NCBI GenBank assembly: GCA_964539115.1
Contig: CAZIHY010000002.1
Coordinates: 7,124-71,123, forward strand
Direction: 5' to 3'
DNA from: CAKSXP01 sp964539115
GTDB lineage: Bacteria; Bacillota; Clostridia; Oscillospirales; Oscillospiraceae
Length of the DNA stretch: 64,000 bases
Below the pieces are notes generated by a model. It was given only the letters and a program-made list of their open reading frames with translations, did not search any database and was not told the DNA's origin. The position numbers and the translations under genes were made by a program. Position 1 is the stretch's first letter; each line of letters opens with the position of its first letter. Below, piece after piece: positions 1-9,685 of the stretch.

Positions 1-2
1 AG

Positions 3-89
3 CAGCCAGCCGCGGAGCAGAAGGAAGAACAGGCAGACGAGCATACGGAGGAGACAAAAGCCTCCGGGAAAGCGAAGTTGAAAAAATGA
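3..89 (+). CDS. C-terminal tail of an upstream gene, possibly DNA topoisomerase I
   Basis: An open frame enters from the left edge and stops at TGA 87-89. The visible 28 residues are rich in Glu, Lys, Gln and Ala and end in KAKLKK. A charged low-complexity tail is common at the end of topoisomerase I, and topA often lies just upstream of trmFO in Firmicutes, so topA is the best guess from context. No domain is visible here, so the identity is inference. Its stop overlaps the trmFO start codon (ATGA), which suggests translational coupling. Confidence 0.45.
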   Translation, partial: QPAAEQKEEQADEHTEETKASGKAKLKK

Positions 90-1417
90 GCGAGCATGTA
101 ACGGTTATAGGCGCGGGACTTGCGGGCAGCGAGGCCGCGTGGCAGTTGGCTCAGCGCGGCATTAATGTCACGCTGGTGGAGATGAAGCCGAATAAAGCAA
201 CGCCTGCTCATGTGTCTCCGTACTTTGCAGAGCTATGCTGTTCCAACTCCTTTCGAAGCGACGAACTGACAAACGCCGTCGGCCTGCTAAAGGAGGAACT
301 TCGAAGGCTGAACAGCCTTATCATGGATTGCGCTGATCGTCACCGAGTCGCAGCAGGCGGAGCGCTTGCAGTTGATCGCGAGTGCTTTGCGCGTGAGGTC
401 ACGGAGAAGATAAGAAGCCACACAGGCATAACTGTCGTTGAGCAGGAGGCGTGCGAAATTCCAGATGGGGAGGTCATAATCGCCTCCGGGCCGCTGACCA
501 GCGATGCGCTGGCGGCCAGGATAGCGGAGCTTTGCCCTGACTCCGACCTTCATTTCTATGATGCTGCCGCACCCATAGTGACTCTTGAGAGCATAGATAT
601 GGAAAGCGCATTTTTTGCCTCACGCTATGATAAAGGAACTCCCGACTATGTTAACTGCCCCATGCACGAGGATGAGTATAAAGCTTTTCGTGAGGAGCTT
701 GTAAAAGCACGTCAGGCAGAGGTCCATGGTTTCGACGACGCGGGAGTATTTGAGGGGTGTATGCCCATCGAGGTGATGGCCCGTCGTGGAGAGGATACAA
801 TGCGCTATGGTCCGATGAAGCCCGTCGGCCTGCGCGATCCGCGCACCGGGAAAGAGAATTATGCTGTCGTCCAGCTTCGCCGGGACAACGCGGAAGGAAC
901 GATATACAACATCGTTGGTTTTCAGACTCATCTGGCATTTCCGGAGCAGCGGCGCGTTTTCTCAATGATTCCCGCGCTCAAAAATGCAGAGTTCGTCCGC
1001 TACGGTGTTATGCACCGCAACACATATCTCAACAGCCCTATGCTGCTTGACCGCTATTACAGGCTTAAAAGCATGCCGAGGCTCAGCTTTGCCGGACAGA
1101 TGACTGGTGTGGAAGGCTATGTCGAGTCCTGTGCATCCGGTATGCTCGTCGGCATAGAAACGGCTATGCGCCTGTTGGGTGAGGAACCTGTCAACTTCCC
1201 TAAGGAGACGGCGATCGGCGCTCTCGGCCTCTATATATCAGAGGAGAGCGTCACGGATTTCCAGCCTATGAACATCAACTTTGGAATAATAGCTCCGCTG
1301 GGTTACAAAGTCCGGGGAAAGAGAAACAAGAACATGGAAATCTCCAAAAGAGCGCTTGAGATCATAGATGATCTTGCGGAGCGACTGTGTTCAGGGGAAA
1401 GGAAGCTTGAATCATGA
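86..1417 (+). CDS. trmFO: Methylenetetrahydrofolate-tRNA-(uracil-5-)-methyltransferase TrmFO
   Basis: Cytosolic FAD- and folate-dependent enzyme that makes 5-methyluridine at position 54 of the tRNA T loop, using methylenetetrahydrofolate as the carbon donor. The N terminus has the dinucleotide-binding turn GAGLAGSEAAW (residues 9-19). Cys51-Cys52 in ELCCSNSF and the Cys near 225 in EGCMPIE fit the two functional cysteines known in the family. The 443-residue length is normal. The start overlaps the upstream stop, and the stop overlaps the plsX start by four bases, so it sits in a tight operon. The Shine-Dalgarno is weak, consistent with coupled translation. Confidence 0.95.
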   Translation: MSEHVTVIGAGLAGSEAAWQLAQRGINVTLVEMKPNKATPAHVSPYFAELCCSNSFRSDELTNAVGLLKEELRRLNSLIMDCADRHRVAAGGALAVDRECFAREVTEKIRSHTGITVVEQEACEIPDGEVIIASGPLTSDALAARIAELCPDSDLHFYDAAAPIVTLESIDMESAFFASRYDKGTPDYVNCPMHEDEYKAFREELVKARQAEVHGFDDAGVFEGCMPIEVMARRGEDTMRYGPMKPVGLRDPRTGKENYAVVQLRRDNAEGTIYNIVGFQTHLAFPEQRRVFSMIPALKNAEFVRYGVMHRNTYLNSPMLLDRYYRLKSMPRLSFAGQMTGVEGYVESCASGMLVGIETAMRLLGEEPVNFPKETAIGALGLYISEESVTDFQPMNINFGIIAPLGYKVRGKRNKNMEISKRALEIIDDLAERLCSGERKLES

Positions 1418-2436
1418 GGATCATAATAGACGCCATGGGCGGAGACAATGCTCCGGAGGCCATCGTAAAAGGCGCCGTTGACGCTCAGAAGGAATTTGGC
1501 GTTGAGATAACTCTTGTTGGCCGCGAGGATGATATAAGGCGGTGCCTTGAAAACGAGGGCGTATCGGACGACGGCAAAAACATAACTGTTGTAAATGCTA
1601 TGGAAATCGTTACAATGGAGGACGATCCAAGCACTGCAACAAGGCATAAAAAGGATAGCTCCATGACCGTTTCGCTCAACCTCCTGCGGGATGGAGAAGG
1701 AGACGCAGTCGTTTCTGCAGGCAGCACCGGAGCGCTTCTGACGGGCGCAACGCTCATCGTAAAGCGCATCCGCGGTATCAGGCGTGCCGCAATGGCCCCT
1801 GTTTTTCCAAACGGCGGAAAGGGCGCGATGCTCATTGACTGCGGCGCAAATGTTGAATGCACGAAAGAATATTTGCTCCAGTTTGCGTATATGGGCAGCT
1901 TCTACTGCGAGAAGATACTGGGCATAGATAAGCCCCGTGTCGGCCTGCTGAATGTTGGCACCGAGGAAACGAAGGGCACCCCGCTTCAGAAGGAAACCCA
2001 CGCTATCCTGACTGAGGAGGCGGCCCAGGGAAGAATCAATTTCATCGGAAACATTGAGGCACGCGAGCTGCTGTCCGGAAATGTTGATGTTCTGGTAACG
2101 GACGGCTTTTCCGGAAATATCATGCTAAAATCTATAGAAGGCGCTGTCAGCTTCATTATGAAGAATATTAAGGGGCTTTTCCTGAAGAGTCCCCGCACCA
2201 AAATGGCCGCCTTGATGGTCAAGAGCGATATTTCATCTCTCAAAGCCTCGCTTGACGTCAACGAGATAGGCGGGACTGCGATGATCGGCATCAGTAAGCC
2301 TGTTATCAAGGCTCACGGAAGCTCTGATGCGCGTTCTATACGAAGCGCTATACGTCAGGCGATCGTGTACCAGAATGCCGGCGTTATTGAAGCTATAACC
2401 GAAAATATAGATTATATGAAAATTTCCGGCAATTGA
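1414..2436 (+). CDS. plsX: Phosphate acyltransferase PlsX
   Basis: Makes acyl-phosphate from acyl-ACP and phosphate, the first step of phosphatidic acid synthesis by the PlsX/PlsY route. It is a peripheral membrane enzyme. The N terminus RIIIDAMGGDNAPEAIVKGA is the family hallmark. Further family segments are GSTGALL (near residue 104), DCGANV and TDGFSGNIMLKS. Length is 340 residues, as expected. It overlaps trmFO by ATGA and is followed by acpP, which encodes the carrier of its substrate. A separate promoter-like sequence lies between plsX and acpP, so acpP can probably be expressed independently. Confidence 0.96.
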   Translation: MRIIIDAMGGDNAPEAIVKGAVDAQKEFGVEITLVGREDDIRRCLENEGVSDDGKNITVVNAMEIVTMEDDPSTATRHKKDSSMTVSLNLLRDGEGDAVVSAGSTGALLTGATLIVKRIRGIRRAAMAPVFPNGGKGAMLIDCGANVECTKEYLLQFAYMGSFYCEKILGIDKPRVGLLNVGTEETKGTPLQKETHAILTEEAAQGRINFIGNIEARELLSGNVDVLVTDGFSGNIMLKSIEGAVSFIMKNIKGLFLKSPRTKMAALMVKSDISSLKASLDVNEIGGTAMIGISKPVIKAHGSSDARSIRSAIRQAIVYQNAGVIEAITENIDYMKISGN

Positions 2437-2475
2437 TTTAAGTATTAGACAATCTGCCGAAACACATTAAACTAC

Positions 2476-2503
2476 TTGACGTTTTAAAAATATCTGCTAA
2501 TAT
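2476..2503 (+). promoter_or_regulatory. Predicted sigma-A promoter for acpP
   Basis: TTGACG at 2476-2481, a 16-base spacer, and TAATAT at 2498-2503 preceded by TGC (extended -10). It lies 38 bases before the acpP start in an AT-rich gap after plsX. Acyl carrier protein is needed in large amounts, so a private promoter is plausible. Confidence 0.6.
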
Positions 2504-2541
2504 CTTAATGCATAATCATGACATGAACGGAGACGAGTTAG

Positions 2542-2778
2542 ATGATTTTTGAAAAGGTTCGTGAGCTTATCTGCATGCAGTTTGCCGTTGACGAGGACAG
2601 CGTGACGGAGAGTACTGCATTTGTTGATGATCTCGGTGCCGATTCTCTGGACGTTGTGGAGCTCACAATGGCTATGGAAGAGGAATTCGGTATCCCTGAG
2701 GTCCCGGAAGACGATATTAAGACTATCGTCACGGTCGGAGATCTTATCACCTATGTCGAAAACGCCATGGCGGGCTGA
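2542..2778 (+). CDS. acpP: Acyl carrier protein
   Basis: Small acidic cytosolic carrier of fatty-acid intermediates, 78 residues. Ser35 in DDLGADSLDVVEL is the site of 4'-phosphopantetheine attachment. The rest shows the usual four-helix acidic pattern (VELTMAMEEEFGIPEVPEDD, then TVGDLITYV). A GGAGACGAG Shine-Dalgarno precedes the ATG. It lies between plsX and rnc, a common Firmicutes order. Confidence 0.97.
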   Translation: MIFEKVRELICMQFAVDEDSVTESTAFVDDLGADSLDVVELTMAMEEEFGIPEVPEDDIKTIVTVGDLITYVENAMAG

Positions 2779-2785
2779 TTATTTT

Positions 2786-2824
2786 GGGACGGAACCTCGG
2801 CTCCGTCCCGTTATGCATTTTTAT
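2786..2824 (+). terminator. Weak stem-loop after acpP
   Basis: An 8-bp perfect stem, GGGACGGA (2786-2793) with TCCGTCCC (2802-2809), and an 8-base loop, followed by a mixed T-rich stretch. The T tract is interrupted, so this may be a partial terminator that raises acpP over rnc expression. Confidence 0.45.
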
Positions 2825-2857
2825 ATTTACGAGCGGCTTGAAACAGGGGGTTAAACA

Positions 2858-3532
2858 ATGCGCGAGCTTCAGGACAGATTGAATTATAGATTTAAGAATA
2901 TTGCGCTTCTAGAGACAGCGCTGTCTCACTCATCCTATGCAAATGAGAGCCGCAGCGGGGGAGAGAGCAACGAAAGGCTTGAGTTCCTCGGGGATTCTAT
3001 TCTTGGTATGGTCGTTGCCGAGCATCTTTTTCTTACATATCCGGATATGCCTGAGGGCCGCATGACCAAGCTCCGCGCGGAGCTTGTGTGCGAGCAGAGC
3101 CTTTATGCAGTCGCCAAAGAGATGGATTTCGGACGCAGTCTCCGCCTTGGAAAGGGTGAGGAGCATACTGGCGGAAGGAACCGCCCATCGATCCTCGCAG
3201 ATTGTGTTGAAGCGGTCATTGCCGCGATGTATCTTGATGGCGGCATGGATGTTGCAAAGAGGTTTATCCATAAGCATATCCTTGATAACATCGATGCAGG
3301 TGCTGCTAAGCGCGTTATGGATTATAAAACGGCGCTTCAGGAGCTTATACAGAAGAAAAATGACCAGAGTCTTGTTTATCACATACTCTCTGAAAGCGGT
3401 CCCGACCACTGTAAGGAATTCACGGCGGACGTTTGCCTGAACGGAAAGCGTATTGGCTGTGGTACGGGAAGAACCAAGAAAGAGGCTGAGCAGTCCGCTG
3501 CCCGGCAGGCTTTGGAGGAACTGGGCAAATGA
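2858..3532 (+). CDS. rnc: Ribonuclease III
   Basis: Double-stranded RNA endonuclease that acts in rRNA processing and mRNA turnover. The RNase III signature NERLEFLGDSIL spans residues 38-49, with metal-binding Glu42 and Asp46. The second acidic pair, Asp115 and Glu118, lies in ILADCVEAVIAAMYLDGG. The C-terminal third (from about residue 155) is a double-stranded RNA-binding domain ending in AEQSAARQALEEL. Length is 224 residues, typical. The preceding gap carries AGGGGG as ribosome-binding site. The stop overlaps the next start by four bases. Confidence 0.97.
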   Translation: MRELQDRLNYRFKNIALLETALSHSSYANESRSGGESNERLEFLGDSILGMVVAEHLFLTYPDMPEGRMTKLRAELVCEQSLYAVAKEMDFGRSLRLGKGEEHTGGRNRPSILADCVEAVIAAMYLDGGMDVAKRFIHKHILDNIDAGAAKRVMDYKTALQELIQKKNDQSLVYHILSESGPDHCKEFTADVCLNGKRIGCGTGRTKKEAEQSAARQALEELGK

Positions 3533-4542
3533 GCGCCAGAAAACAAATTATTCCGGTATTTATACCACATCTTGGCTGTCCGCATGACTGCGTTTTCTGT
3601 AATCAGAAGCGCATTTCGGGCAGCCTTTTTCCTGCCGGACCGGAAGACGTCGTAAGAGAGATCGAACTGGCGCTTGGAAAGCTGCCGGCTCACAGCGAGC
3701 CTCAGCTTGCGTTCTATGGCGGAAGTTTCACAGCTATACCGGTTTCCGAACAGGAGGCGCTGCTCGGCGCGGCAAAGCCATATCTGGACAGCGGACTTAT
3801 TTCGGGCGTGCGGCTTTCTACAAGGCCGGACGCTATAGACGAGGCCGTACTTGACAGAGTGGAGTTTTACGGTGTTGATACGATAGAATTGGGCGCGCAG
3901 TCGATGATAGACGACGTTTTGTGGAGATCAGGCAGGGGGCATAAGAAGGCGGACACGGATAAGGCCTCATCCATGATAAAAATGAGAGGTTTTAATCTCG
4001 TCCTTCAAATGATGACCGGCCTTCCGGGCAGCAGTAAGGAGCGGGATATTGAATCCGCCTGGAGGATCGCCTCGCTGTCACCCGACGGAGTGCGTATCTA
4101 TCCGACTGTTATCATAAAGGATACTGAGCTTTACGATATGTGGAAAAGAGGAGAATATGCCGAACACACTGTCGACCAGGCTGTGGAGACCTGCGCGGAG
4201 ATCATACAGATATTTGAGAACAGGGGAATAAGTATAATCCGTCTTGGCCTGAACCCGACGGACGAACTTTCGGGTGGCAGCGCCGCGGGAGGAGCTTATC
4301 ATCCCGCTCTTGGGGAGTTGGTTAAAGGGCGAATAATGCTGACAAAGGCGCTGTCGCTGTTGGACAAAAGCTCCGGAAAAGGCGTTGTTCTTGGAGTAAA
4401 CCGCTCAGAGGTTTCGCAGATGATTGGACAGCACCGGTGCAATGTTGACGTAATATGTGAGAGCTTAGGTTTCAGCTGGGTAAAAGTTGTCCCGGCTGAG
4501 GTTAAAAAGGGCGAAATTGTCATAAGAGAGATTGCAAAATGA
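3529..4542 (+). CDS. Elp3-like radical SAM protein of unknown function
   Basis: A 337-residue radical SAM enzyme. The cluster motif is Cys17-x3-Cys21-x2-Cys24 (CPHDCVFC) near the N terminus, followed by FYGGSFTAIP, the GGE-like motif 2 position, and by the ELGAQS and QMMTGLPGSS strands of the barrel. The core resembles the Elp3 radical SAM family, but there is no GNAT acetyltransferase domain. Genes of this type occur between rnc and smc in many Clostridia. The substrate is unknown to me. It overlaps rnc by ATGA, so expression is probably coupled. Confidence 0.8.
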   Translation: MSARKQIIPVFIPHLGCPHDCVFCNQKRISGSLFPAGPEDVVREIELALGKLPAHSEPQLAFYGGSFTAIPVSEQEALLGAAKPYLDSGLISGVRLSTRPDAIDEAVLDRVEFYGVDTIELGAQSMIDDVLWRSGRGHKKADTDKASSMIKMRGFNLVLQMMTGLPGSSKERDIESAWRIASLSPDGVRIYPTVIIKDTELYDMWKRGEYAEHTVDQAVETCAEIIQIFENRGISIIRLGLNPTDELSGGSAAGGAYHPALGELVKGRIMLTKALSLLDKSSGKGVVLGVNRSEVSQMIGQHRCNVDVICESLGFSWVKVVPAEVKKGEIVIREIAK

Positions 4543-4605
4543 TCTGATTTGAGGTATTCTTATTTTCATCTAGTCTTTTTGCAAAATGAAGTATGGAGTG
4601 TGCAT

Positions 4606-7600
4606 ATGTACCTTAAAGCGCTGGAAATCCAAGGGTTTAAGTCTTTTCCTGAAAAAACAAGGCTTACCTTTGAAAAAGATATAACGGCGATCGTCGGCCC
4701 CAACGGAAGCGGAAAATCCAATATCTCCGATGCAATACTCTGGGTCATGGGAGAGCAGCGTACCAAGGCCCTGCGCGGCGGAAAGATGGAGGATGTTATT
4801 TTCGGAGGCACGGAGAAGCGCGGGAAGCTGGGTTTTGCACAGGTTTCGCTTATAATAGACAATTCAAAACATATCTTCGATATGGATAATTCGGAGATAA
4901 TGATAACCCGCCGGTATTATCGCAGCGGGGACAGCGAGTATTATATCAACCGTGAATCTGTCAGGCTCAAGGACATAACCGAGCTCTTGATGGATACCGG
5001 ACTGGGCCGCGACGGCTATTCAATAATCGGCCAGGGCCGCATTGCGGAGATCGTTTCCGCGAAAAGCACCGACAGGCGCGAGATATTCGAGGAAGCGGCG
5101 GGGATATCCCGCTACCGCCACAGGAAAGAGGAAGCGGAACGCAAGCTTGCCAAAACCGACGAAAACCTTGTGCGCATAAACGACAAGATTGACGAACTTG
5201 AGCTCCAGGTAACGCCCCTGCAGGAGCAGGCGGAGACCGCAAAGAAATATCTTATCCTGCGTGACGAGCTGCGCGGACTGGAGATTTCCGTCTGGATGGA
5301 GAATCTGGACAAGCTTCGCGCACAGGCGGAGAGTGTAAACGCTGACTATGAAAATGCAAAGGCGAACCTTGATAAGGCGCATGCGGAGCTCGACGCGCTG
5401 TATTCGCGCAGCGAATCCTTGAGCGAGAAAATGCGCGAAAAGGATATTGAGGTCGAAAACAGCCGCCAGCTTCTCAGTCAGGCGGAGGCCAGAGTTGCGG
5501 AATGTGACAGCTCAGCTGCGGTCCTGCGCGCTAATATAGCGAACAACCGGGAGAGCATCGAGCGCATCCGGACTGAGATAAGTGAACAGGAAAATCGTGC
5601 CCGCGGCGTTGAGATGCAAATTGAGGAGCGTAAGGCGCGAATAATCGAGATAGATTCTGAGCGCAAGGCACTGTCTTTGGAGATGGAGGAACTTATCGCC
5701 CTCAGCGAAAAGAATGCCGAGGGCGGCGAAGAAAATGCTCGGGAGATAAGCGCGCTTACAGCGGCGGAGGCCGAAAAAAACACGGCGCTTATGCAGAGCA
5801 GGACTATCCTTTCAATGCTGGCTGATTCAACGCAGGAGCTGCTTGACAGGGAGGCCCGCGTCTCATCAGACAAGGCCGGAGTTTTCGAAAAGCTCGGCGC
5901 TGCGGAAAAGCGTCTTGCAGAGGATAAACAGAAGCTTGTAAAAGCCGGGGAACGCGTAACTGAGCTTAACAACGTTATCGCGGGATACCGCATGCGAGCC
6001 CAATCACGTGAGAAAACAACTGCGGAACTATCTGATCTCCGTACGCGTCTTACGATTGACGCAAAAAGCATGGATGGCAGAATCGCAATGCTCGCCGAGA
6101 TGGAGAAAGAATACGAGGGCTTCAATAAGGCTGTCAAGGCCGTTATGAGAGAGTCGGAGCGCGGCACATTGCGAGGCATACATGGGCCCGTTGGAAACCT
6201 TGTGCATGCGGACGACCGGTTTGCTCTTGCTATTGAAACAGCGCTTGGAGGCGCTATGCAGGATATCGTCGTCAATGACACTGAATGCGGTCGTGCGGCT
6301 ATCGAGATGCTCAAACGACGCGACTCCGGACGTGCAACATTCCGCCCGATAAGCACAATGCGCGGCAGCATTATGCAGCGTGTCCCGAGGGGCGAGGAAG
6401 GATTTCTCGGTGTTGCGTCCGAACTGGCGCAGTATGATATAAAATATAAGAATGTCTTTGAAAATCTTTTAGGCAGAACGGCTATAACCGAAACTCTTCA
6501 GGATGCGATAAAAATAGCAAAAAAGTATAATAACAGTTTTCGCATTGTTTCGCTGGACGGACAGGTAATGAACGCTGGGGGCTCGATGACGGGCGGAAGT
6601 ACTGCCCGCGGTACCGGCATGCTTTCCCGGGCAAATGAGCTCAAGCGGTTGAAAGAACAGCGGGAAAAACTCCGCACTGACGAAAAGAGTGTTGAGGACA
6701 GGCTTGCAAACGCAAAGCGCGAACTTGAAGCCGCCCGATATGAGCTCAGTACGGCGTCAGATGAATTGAACGCCGTGCAGGAAGAACTGCACAGAGCGCA
6801 GGCGGCTGTCAGCCAAAGTGAGCTGCTGATAGAATCGATAAATTCAACTCTCAGCTCTGCTGAGAACGAGAGAAAAGATATTGCGGAAAGGCTGGCTGAC
6901 AATGAAAAGCGTGTTGCAAAAACGCGCGAGGATTCTGCTAGCCTTACGCTTGAGCTCGAACAGATCAAGGCTGAAATCAGCGAAAAAGCTCTTGGACGCC
7001 GGGAGCTTGAACAGATACGTGAGAAATTATCAGCTGAGCTTTCGGCGCTTAAGGAAAAGACAGCGTCGCTCGATGCGGAACGTGAAACGCTTGATCATGC
7101 GATTACCCAGCTTGAAACGCTGAGGAAGGATCTTTCCGGTGACAGCGAGAACCGCTCCGGCGCTATCGACAGACTTGAGGAGCGTACAGGCTCGATCGAG
7201 GGCGAACTGCGTGAGAAGGAGCGGCAGCTTGCGGAGTTAACAGCCTCTGTGGAGGGCCTTCGAGAGCGCATTAAGAGCACGAATGATATGCGCCTTGAGC
7301 TCGAGGGAAAGCGCAACAGGTGCGAAAAGGAAAGCCAGGACAAAAACAGAGAACTGCTTGACCTTGAACGTATATCGGCGAGATTCGAACAGAAAAAGCT
7401 TGCCGCGGATATGGAAGAACAACAGATCGTGGATAAGCTCTGGGAGAGCTATGAGCTCAGTCTTTCGGCAGCGCAGAACGTACGTCAGCCGGTTGAAAGT
7501 TTGGCGAAAGCGAACCGCAGGCTTTCCGAACTCAAGCGCGAGATTAATTCTCTCGGAAATCCGAATCTCGGCGCGATCGACGAGTATGAACGTGTCAGCA

Positions 7601-8166
7601 CCCGTTATAATTTCCTGACGGAGCAGAGGGACGACGTCGAGAGTGCAAAGAAGGAGCTTTTGAAGGTAATTTCCGATCTGACGCACGACATGAAAGACAT
7701 ATTTGTCGAGCGTTTCCGCGAGATCGATGGCTGTTTCCGCCAGACTTTTCTTGAACTGTTCGGCGGCGGTAAGGCAGCTTTGGAGCTTGAGGACGAGGAC
7801 AATGTGCTTGACTGTGGCATTGAGATCAAGGTACAGCCGCCGGGAAAAGCTTTGTCTACAATAAGCCTCATGTCCGGCGGAGAGATGGCGTTTGTAGCAA
7901 TAGCCCTGTATTTTGCGATTTTGAAGGTCAGGCCGACTCCATTCTGCATAATGGACGAGATCGACGCGGCGCTTGATGAGGCTAACGTCATCAGATACGC
8001 CGAATATATGCGGCGCATGGCGGGAAATACTCAATTTGTGGTTATAACCCATAGACGCGGCACGATGGAGGAGGCGGACCTTCTCTACGGCGTCACAATG
8101 CAGGAAAAGGGCGTTTCGAGCGTAATTTCCGTCGACCTTGAAGAGGCTGCAAAGACTATTGCTTGA
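4606..8166 (+). CDS. smc: Chromosome segregation ATPase SMC
   Basis: Condensin ATPase that organises and separates chromosomes, working with ScpA and ScpB (not in this window). The 1186-residue length is normal. Walker A GPNGSGKSN is at residues 31-39. Long coiled coils flank a hinge at about 500-670 (HGPVGNL to GGSMTGGST). Near the C terminus are the ABC signature LMSGGE (about 1088) and Walker B with the D-loop, CIMDEIDAALDE (about 1112). I chose ATG 4606, which has GGAG eight bases upstream and gives the usual N terminus MYLKALEIQGFKSF. A longer frame from TTG 4549 lacks support. Confidence 0.96.
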   Translation: MYLKALEIQGFKSFPEKTRLTFEKDITAIVGPNGSGKSNISDAILWVMGEQRTKALRGGKMEDVIFGGTEKRGKLGFAQVSLIIDNSKHIFDMDNSEIMITRRYYRSGDSEYYINRESVRLKDITELLMDTGLGRDGYSIIGQGRIAEIVSAKSTDRREIFEEAAGISRYRHRKEEAERKLAKTDENLVRINDKIDELELQVTPLQEQAETAKKYLILRDELRGLEISVWMENLDKLRAQAESVNADYENAKANLDKAHAELDALYSRSESLSEKMREKDIEVENSRQLLSQAEARVAECDSSAAVLRANIANNRESIERIRTEISEQENRARGVEMQIEERKARIIEIDSERKALSLEMEELIALSEKNAEGGEENAREISALTAAEAEKNTALMQSRTILSMLADSTQELLDREARVSSDKAGVFEKLGAAEKRLAEDKQKLVKAGERVTELNNVIAGYRMRAQSREKTTAELSDLRTRLTIDAKSMDGRIAMLAEMEKEYEGFNKAVKAVMRESERGTLRGIHGPVGNLVHADDRFALAIETALGGAMQDIVVNDTECGRAAIEMLKRRDSGRATFRPISTMRGSIMQRVPRGEEGFLGVASELAQYDIKYKNVFENLLGRTAITETLQDAIKIAKKYNNSFRIVSLDGQVMNAGGSMTGGSTARGTGMLSRANELKRLKEQREKLRTDEKSVEDRLANAKRELEAARYELSTASDELNAVQEELHRAQAAVSQSELLIESINSTLSSAENERKDIAERLADNEKRVAKTREDSASLTLELEQIKAEISEKALGRRELEQIREKLSAELSALKEKTASLDAERETLDHAITQLETLRKDLSGDSENRSGAIDRLEERTGSIEGELREKERQLAELTASVEGLRERIKSTNDMRLELEGKRNRCEKESQDKNRELLDLERISARFEQKKLAADMEEQQIVDKLWESYELSLSAAQNVRQPVESLAKANRRLSELKREINSLGNPNLGAIDEYERVSTRYNFLTEQRDDVESAKKELLKVISDLTHDMKDIFVERFREIDGCFRQTFLELFGGGKAALELEDEDNVLDCGIEIKVQPPGKALSTISLMSGGEMAFVAIALYFAILKVRPTPFCIMDEIDAALDEANVIRYAEYMRRMAGNTQFVVITHRRGTMEEADLLYGVTMQEKGVSSVISVDLEEAAKTIA

Positions 8167-8183
8167 TTGATTAGGAGAACTAA

Positions 8184-9092
8184 ATGGGCTTTTTTGATAA
8201 GATAAAACAGGGTCTTGCAAAGACTAAACAGAATATGACCGTTTCCATGAACAGCATGTTTGCTGGAATAACGGGGGAAAATGAGGACGCCTTTGACGAG
8301 CTTGAAGAGGCGCTCATACTCGCGGATGCGGGCGTTGATACGGCGGTTTCCGCCGTGGACAAGCTCCGTGCAGCAACGAAGAGCAAGGGGCTGCGCGGAG
8401 AGAATCAGGTCAGAAACGAAATGACAGAGATTCTGACTGAGCTGCTCGAGACCGGTGAGCGTGAGCTCAAACTGGGGACCCGCCCATCTGTTATCCTGAT
8501 GATCGGAGTCAATGGCGTCGGCAAGACGACGACTATCGGAAAGCTTGCAACAAATATGAAGAAAGAAGGCAAAAAGGTCCTTCTCTGCGCTGGAGACACC
8601 TTCCGAGCCGCGGCTGCCGAGCAGCTTGGAGTTTGGGCGGAACGAAGCGGGGCTGATTTTGTCCGCCACGAGGAAGGGTCCGATCCCGCCTCTGTGGTTT
8701 TTGACAGCATTGCGGCCGCCAAGGCCAGAGGCATGGACGTCGTTATAATCGATACGGCGGGAAGGCTCCATAACAAGGCGAATCTTATGAACGAGCTTGC
8801 AAAAATCCGTCGTATAATCTCCCGCGAGCTGCCAGAGGCGGACGTTGAGACTCTGCTCGTGCTTGATTCAACGACCGGTCAGAACGGTCTGATTCAGGCT
8901 AAACAGTTCCAGGAAAGCGCGGGACTCACCGGTATTGTGCTTACAAAGCTTGACGGTACGGCAAAGGGCGGTATTGTTTTTTCGATCGCAGAAGAGCTTG
9001 GGGTTCCCGTCAAATACATCGGCGTAGGAGAGGGTGCGGATGACCTGATGCCCTTTGAACCGAGAACATTTGTGGAGGCGCTGCTGCAATGA
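8184..9092 (+). CDS. ftsY: Signal recognition particle receptor FtsY
   Basis: GTPase receptor that docks SRP-ribosome complexes at the membrane for cotranslational protein insertion. The 302 residues comprise the NG domain only: helical N domain (about 1-90), G1 GVNGVGKTTTIGK (about 106), the DTFRAAAAEQL insertion-box region, G3 DTAGRLHNK, G4 TKLDGTAKGG and the C-terminal DDLMPFEP. There is only a very short N-terminal A region (GFFDKIKQGLAKTK), as in many Gram-positive FtsY proteins. The AGGAG Shine-Dalgarno lies just after smc. The last four bases overlap the next gene. Confidence 0.96.
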   Translation: MGFFDKIKQGLAKTKQNMTVSMNSMFAGITGENEDAFDELEEALILADAGVDTAVSAVDKLRAATKSKGLRGENQVRNEMTEILTELLETGERELKLGTRPSVILMIGVNGVGKTTTIGKLATNMKKEGKKVLLCAGDTFRAAAAEQLGVWAERSGADFVRHEEGSDPASVVFDSIAAAKARGMDVVIIDTAGRLHNKANLMNELAKIRRIISRELPEADVETLLVLDSTTGQNGLIQAKQFQESAGLTGIVLTKLDGTAKGGIVFSIAEELGVPVKYIGVGEGADDLMPFEPRTFVEALLQ

Positions 9093-9685
9093 AATTTGTA
9101 TTGGCCAGCAATAACAGCGGGAAGCTCCGCGAAATACAGGAAATCCTGTCCGATTTGGATATAGAGGTTGTCTCCCAGCGTGAGGCGGGGTGCATTGTCT
9201 CTGTTGAGGAAACTGGCACGACCTTTGAGGAAAATGCTTATCTAAAGGCAATAATGGCCACGACGCTTCTTGGACTGCCGGCTATAGCGGACGATTCCGG
9301 CTTATGTGTGGATGCGCTGGACGGCGCACCGGGCGTGTATTCAGCACGGTATGGAAACGGAGAAGCAAAAACAGATACAGAGCGAATGAATCTCCTATTG
9401 AAGAATATGGAGGGAAAAACAGAGCGTACAGCCCGGTTTGTCTCCAGCATCTGCTGCACTTTTCCTAATGGTGACAAGATAACGGCCAGGGGAGAGTGCG
9501 AAGGCGTTATAACAGAAACGCCCAAAGGCGAAAACGGATTTGGTTATGATCCCATATTCATACCATCCGGAATGTCAGAGACGATGGCGGAAATGCCTGA
9601 AAGCACAAAAAATAAGATTTCGCACAGGGCGAAGTCCCTGGCTGAATTTAAGAAGGGGTTGATGGATTACTATGCCGTTGACTAG
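9089..9685 (+). CDS. rdgB: XTP/dITP pyrophosphatase (RdgB/HAM1 family)
   Basis: House-cleaning enzyme that hydrolyses non-canonical purine nucleoside triphosphates (dITP, XTP) to monophosphates, keeping them out of DNA and RNA. The N terminus FVLASNNSGKLREI binds the triphosphate. ADDSGLCVDALDG carries the catalytic Asp, GVYSARYGN follows, and GFGYDPIF is the base-recognition loop. Length is 198 residues, typical. It overlaps ftsY by four bases and the CRM gene by 14 bases, so all three are cotranscribed. Confidence 0.95.
   Translation: MKFVLASNNSGKLREIQEILSDLDIEVVSQREAGCIVSVEETGTTFEENAYLKAIMATTLLGLPAIADDSGLCVDALDGAPGVYSARYGNGEAKTDTERMNLLLKNMEGKTERTARFVSSICCTFPNGDKITARGECEGVITETPKGENGFGYDPIFIPSGMSETMAEMPESTKNKISHRAKSLAEFKKGLMDYYAVD

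Noticed and set aside
5478..6371. A 297-codon Ser/Ala-rich frame on the minus strand inside smc
   Set aside because: Low-complexity composition is the mirror of the Glu/Lys-rich coiled coil on the coding strand.
7237..8220. A 327-codon minus-strand frame across the smc 3' end
   Set aside because: It is antisense to the conserved SMC ATPase head and has no recognisable domain.
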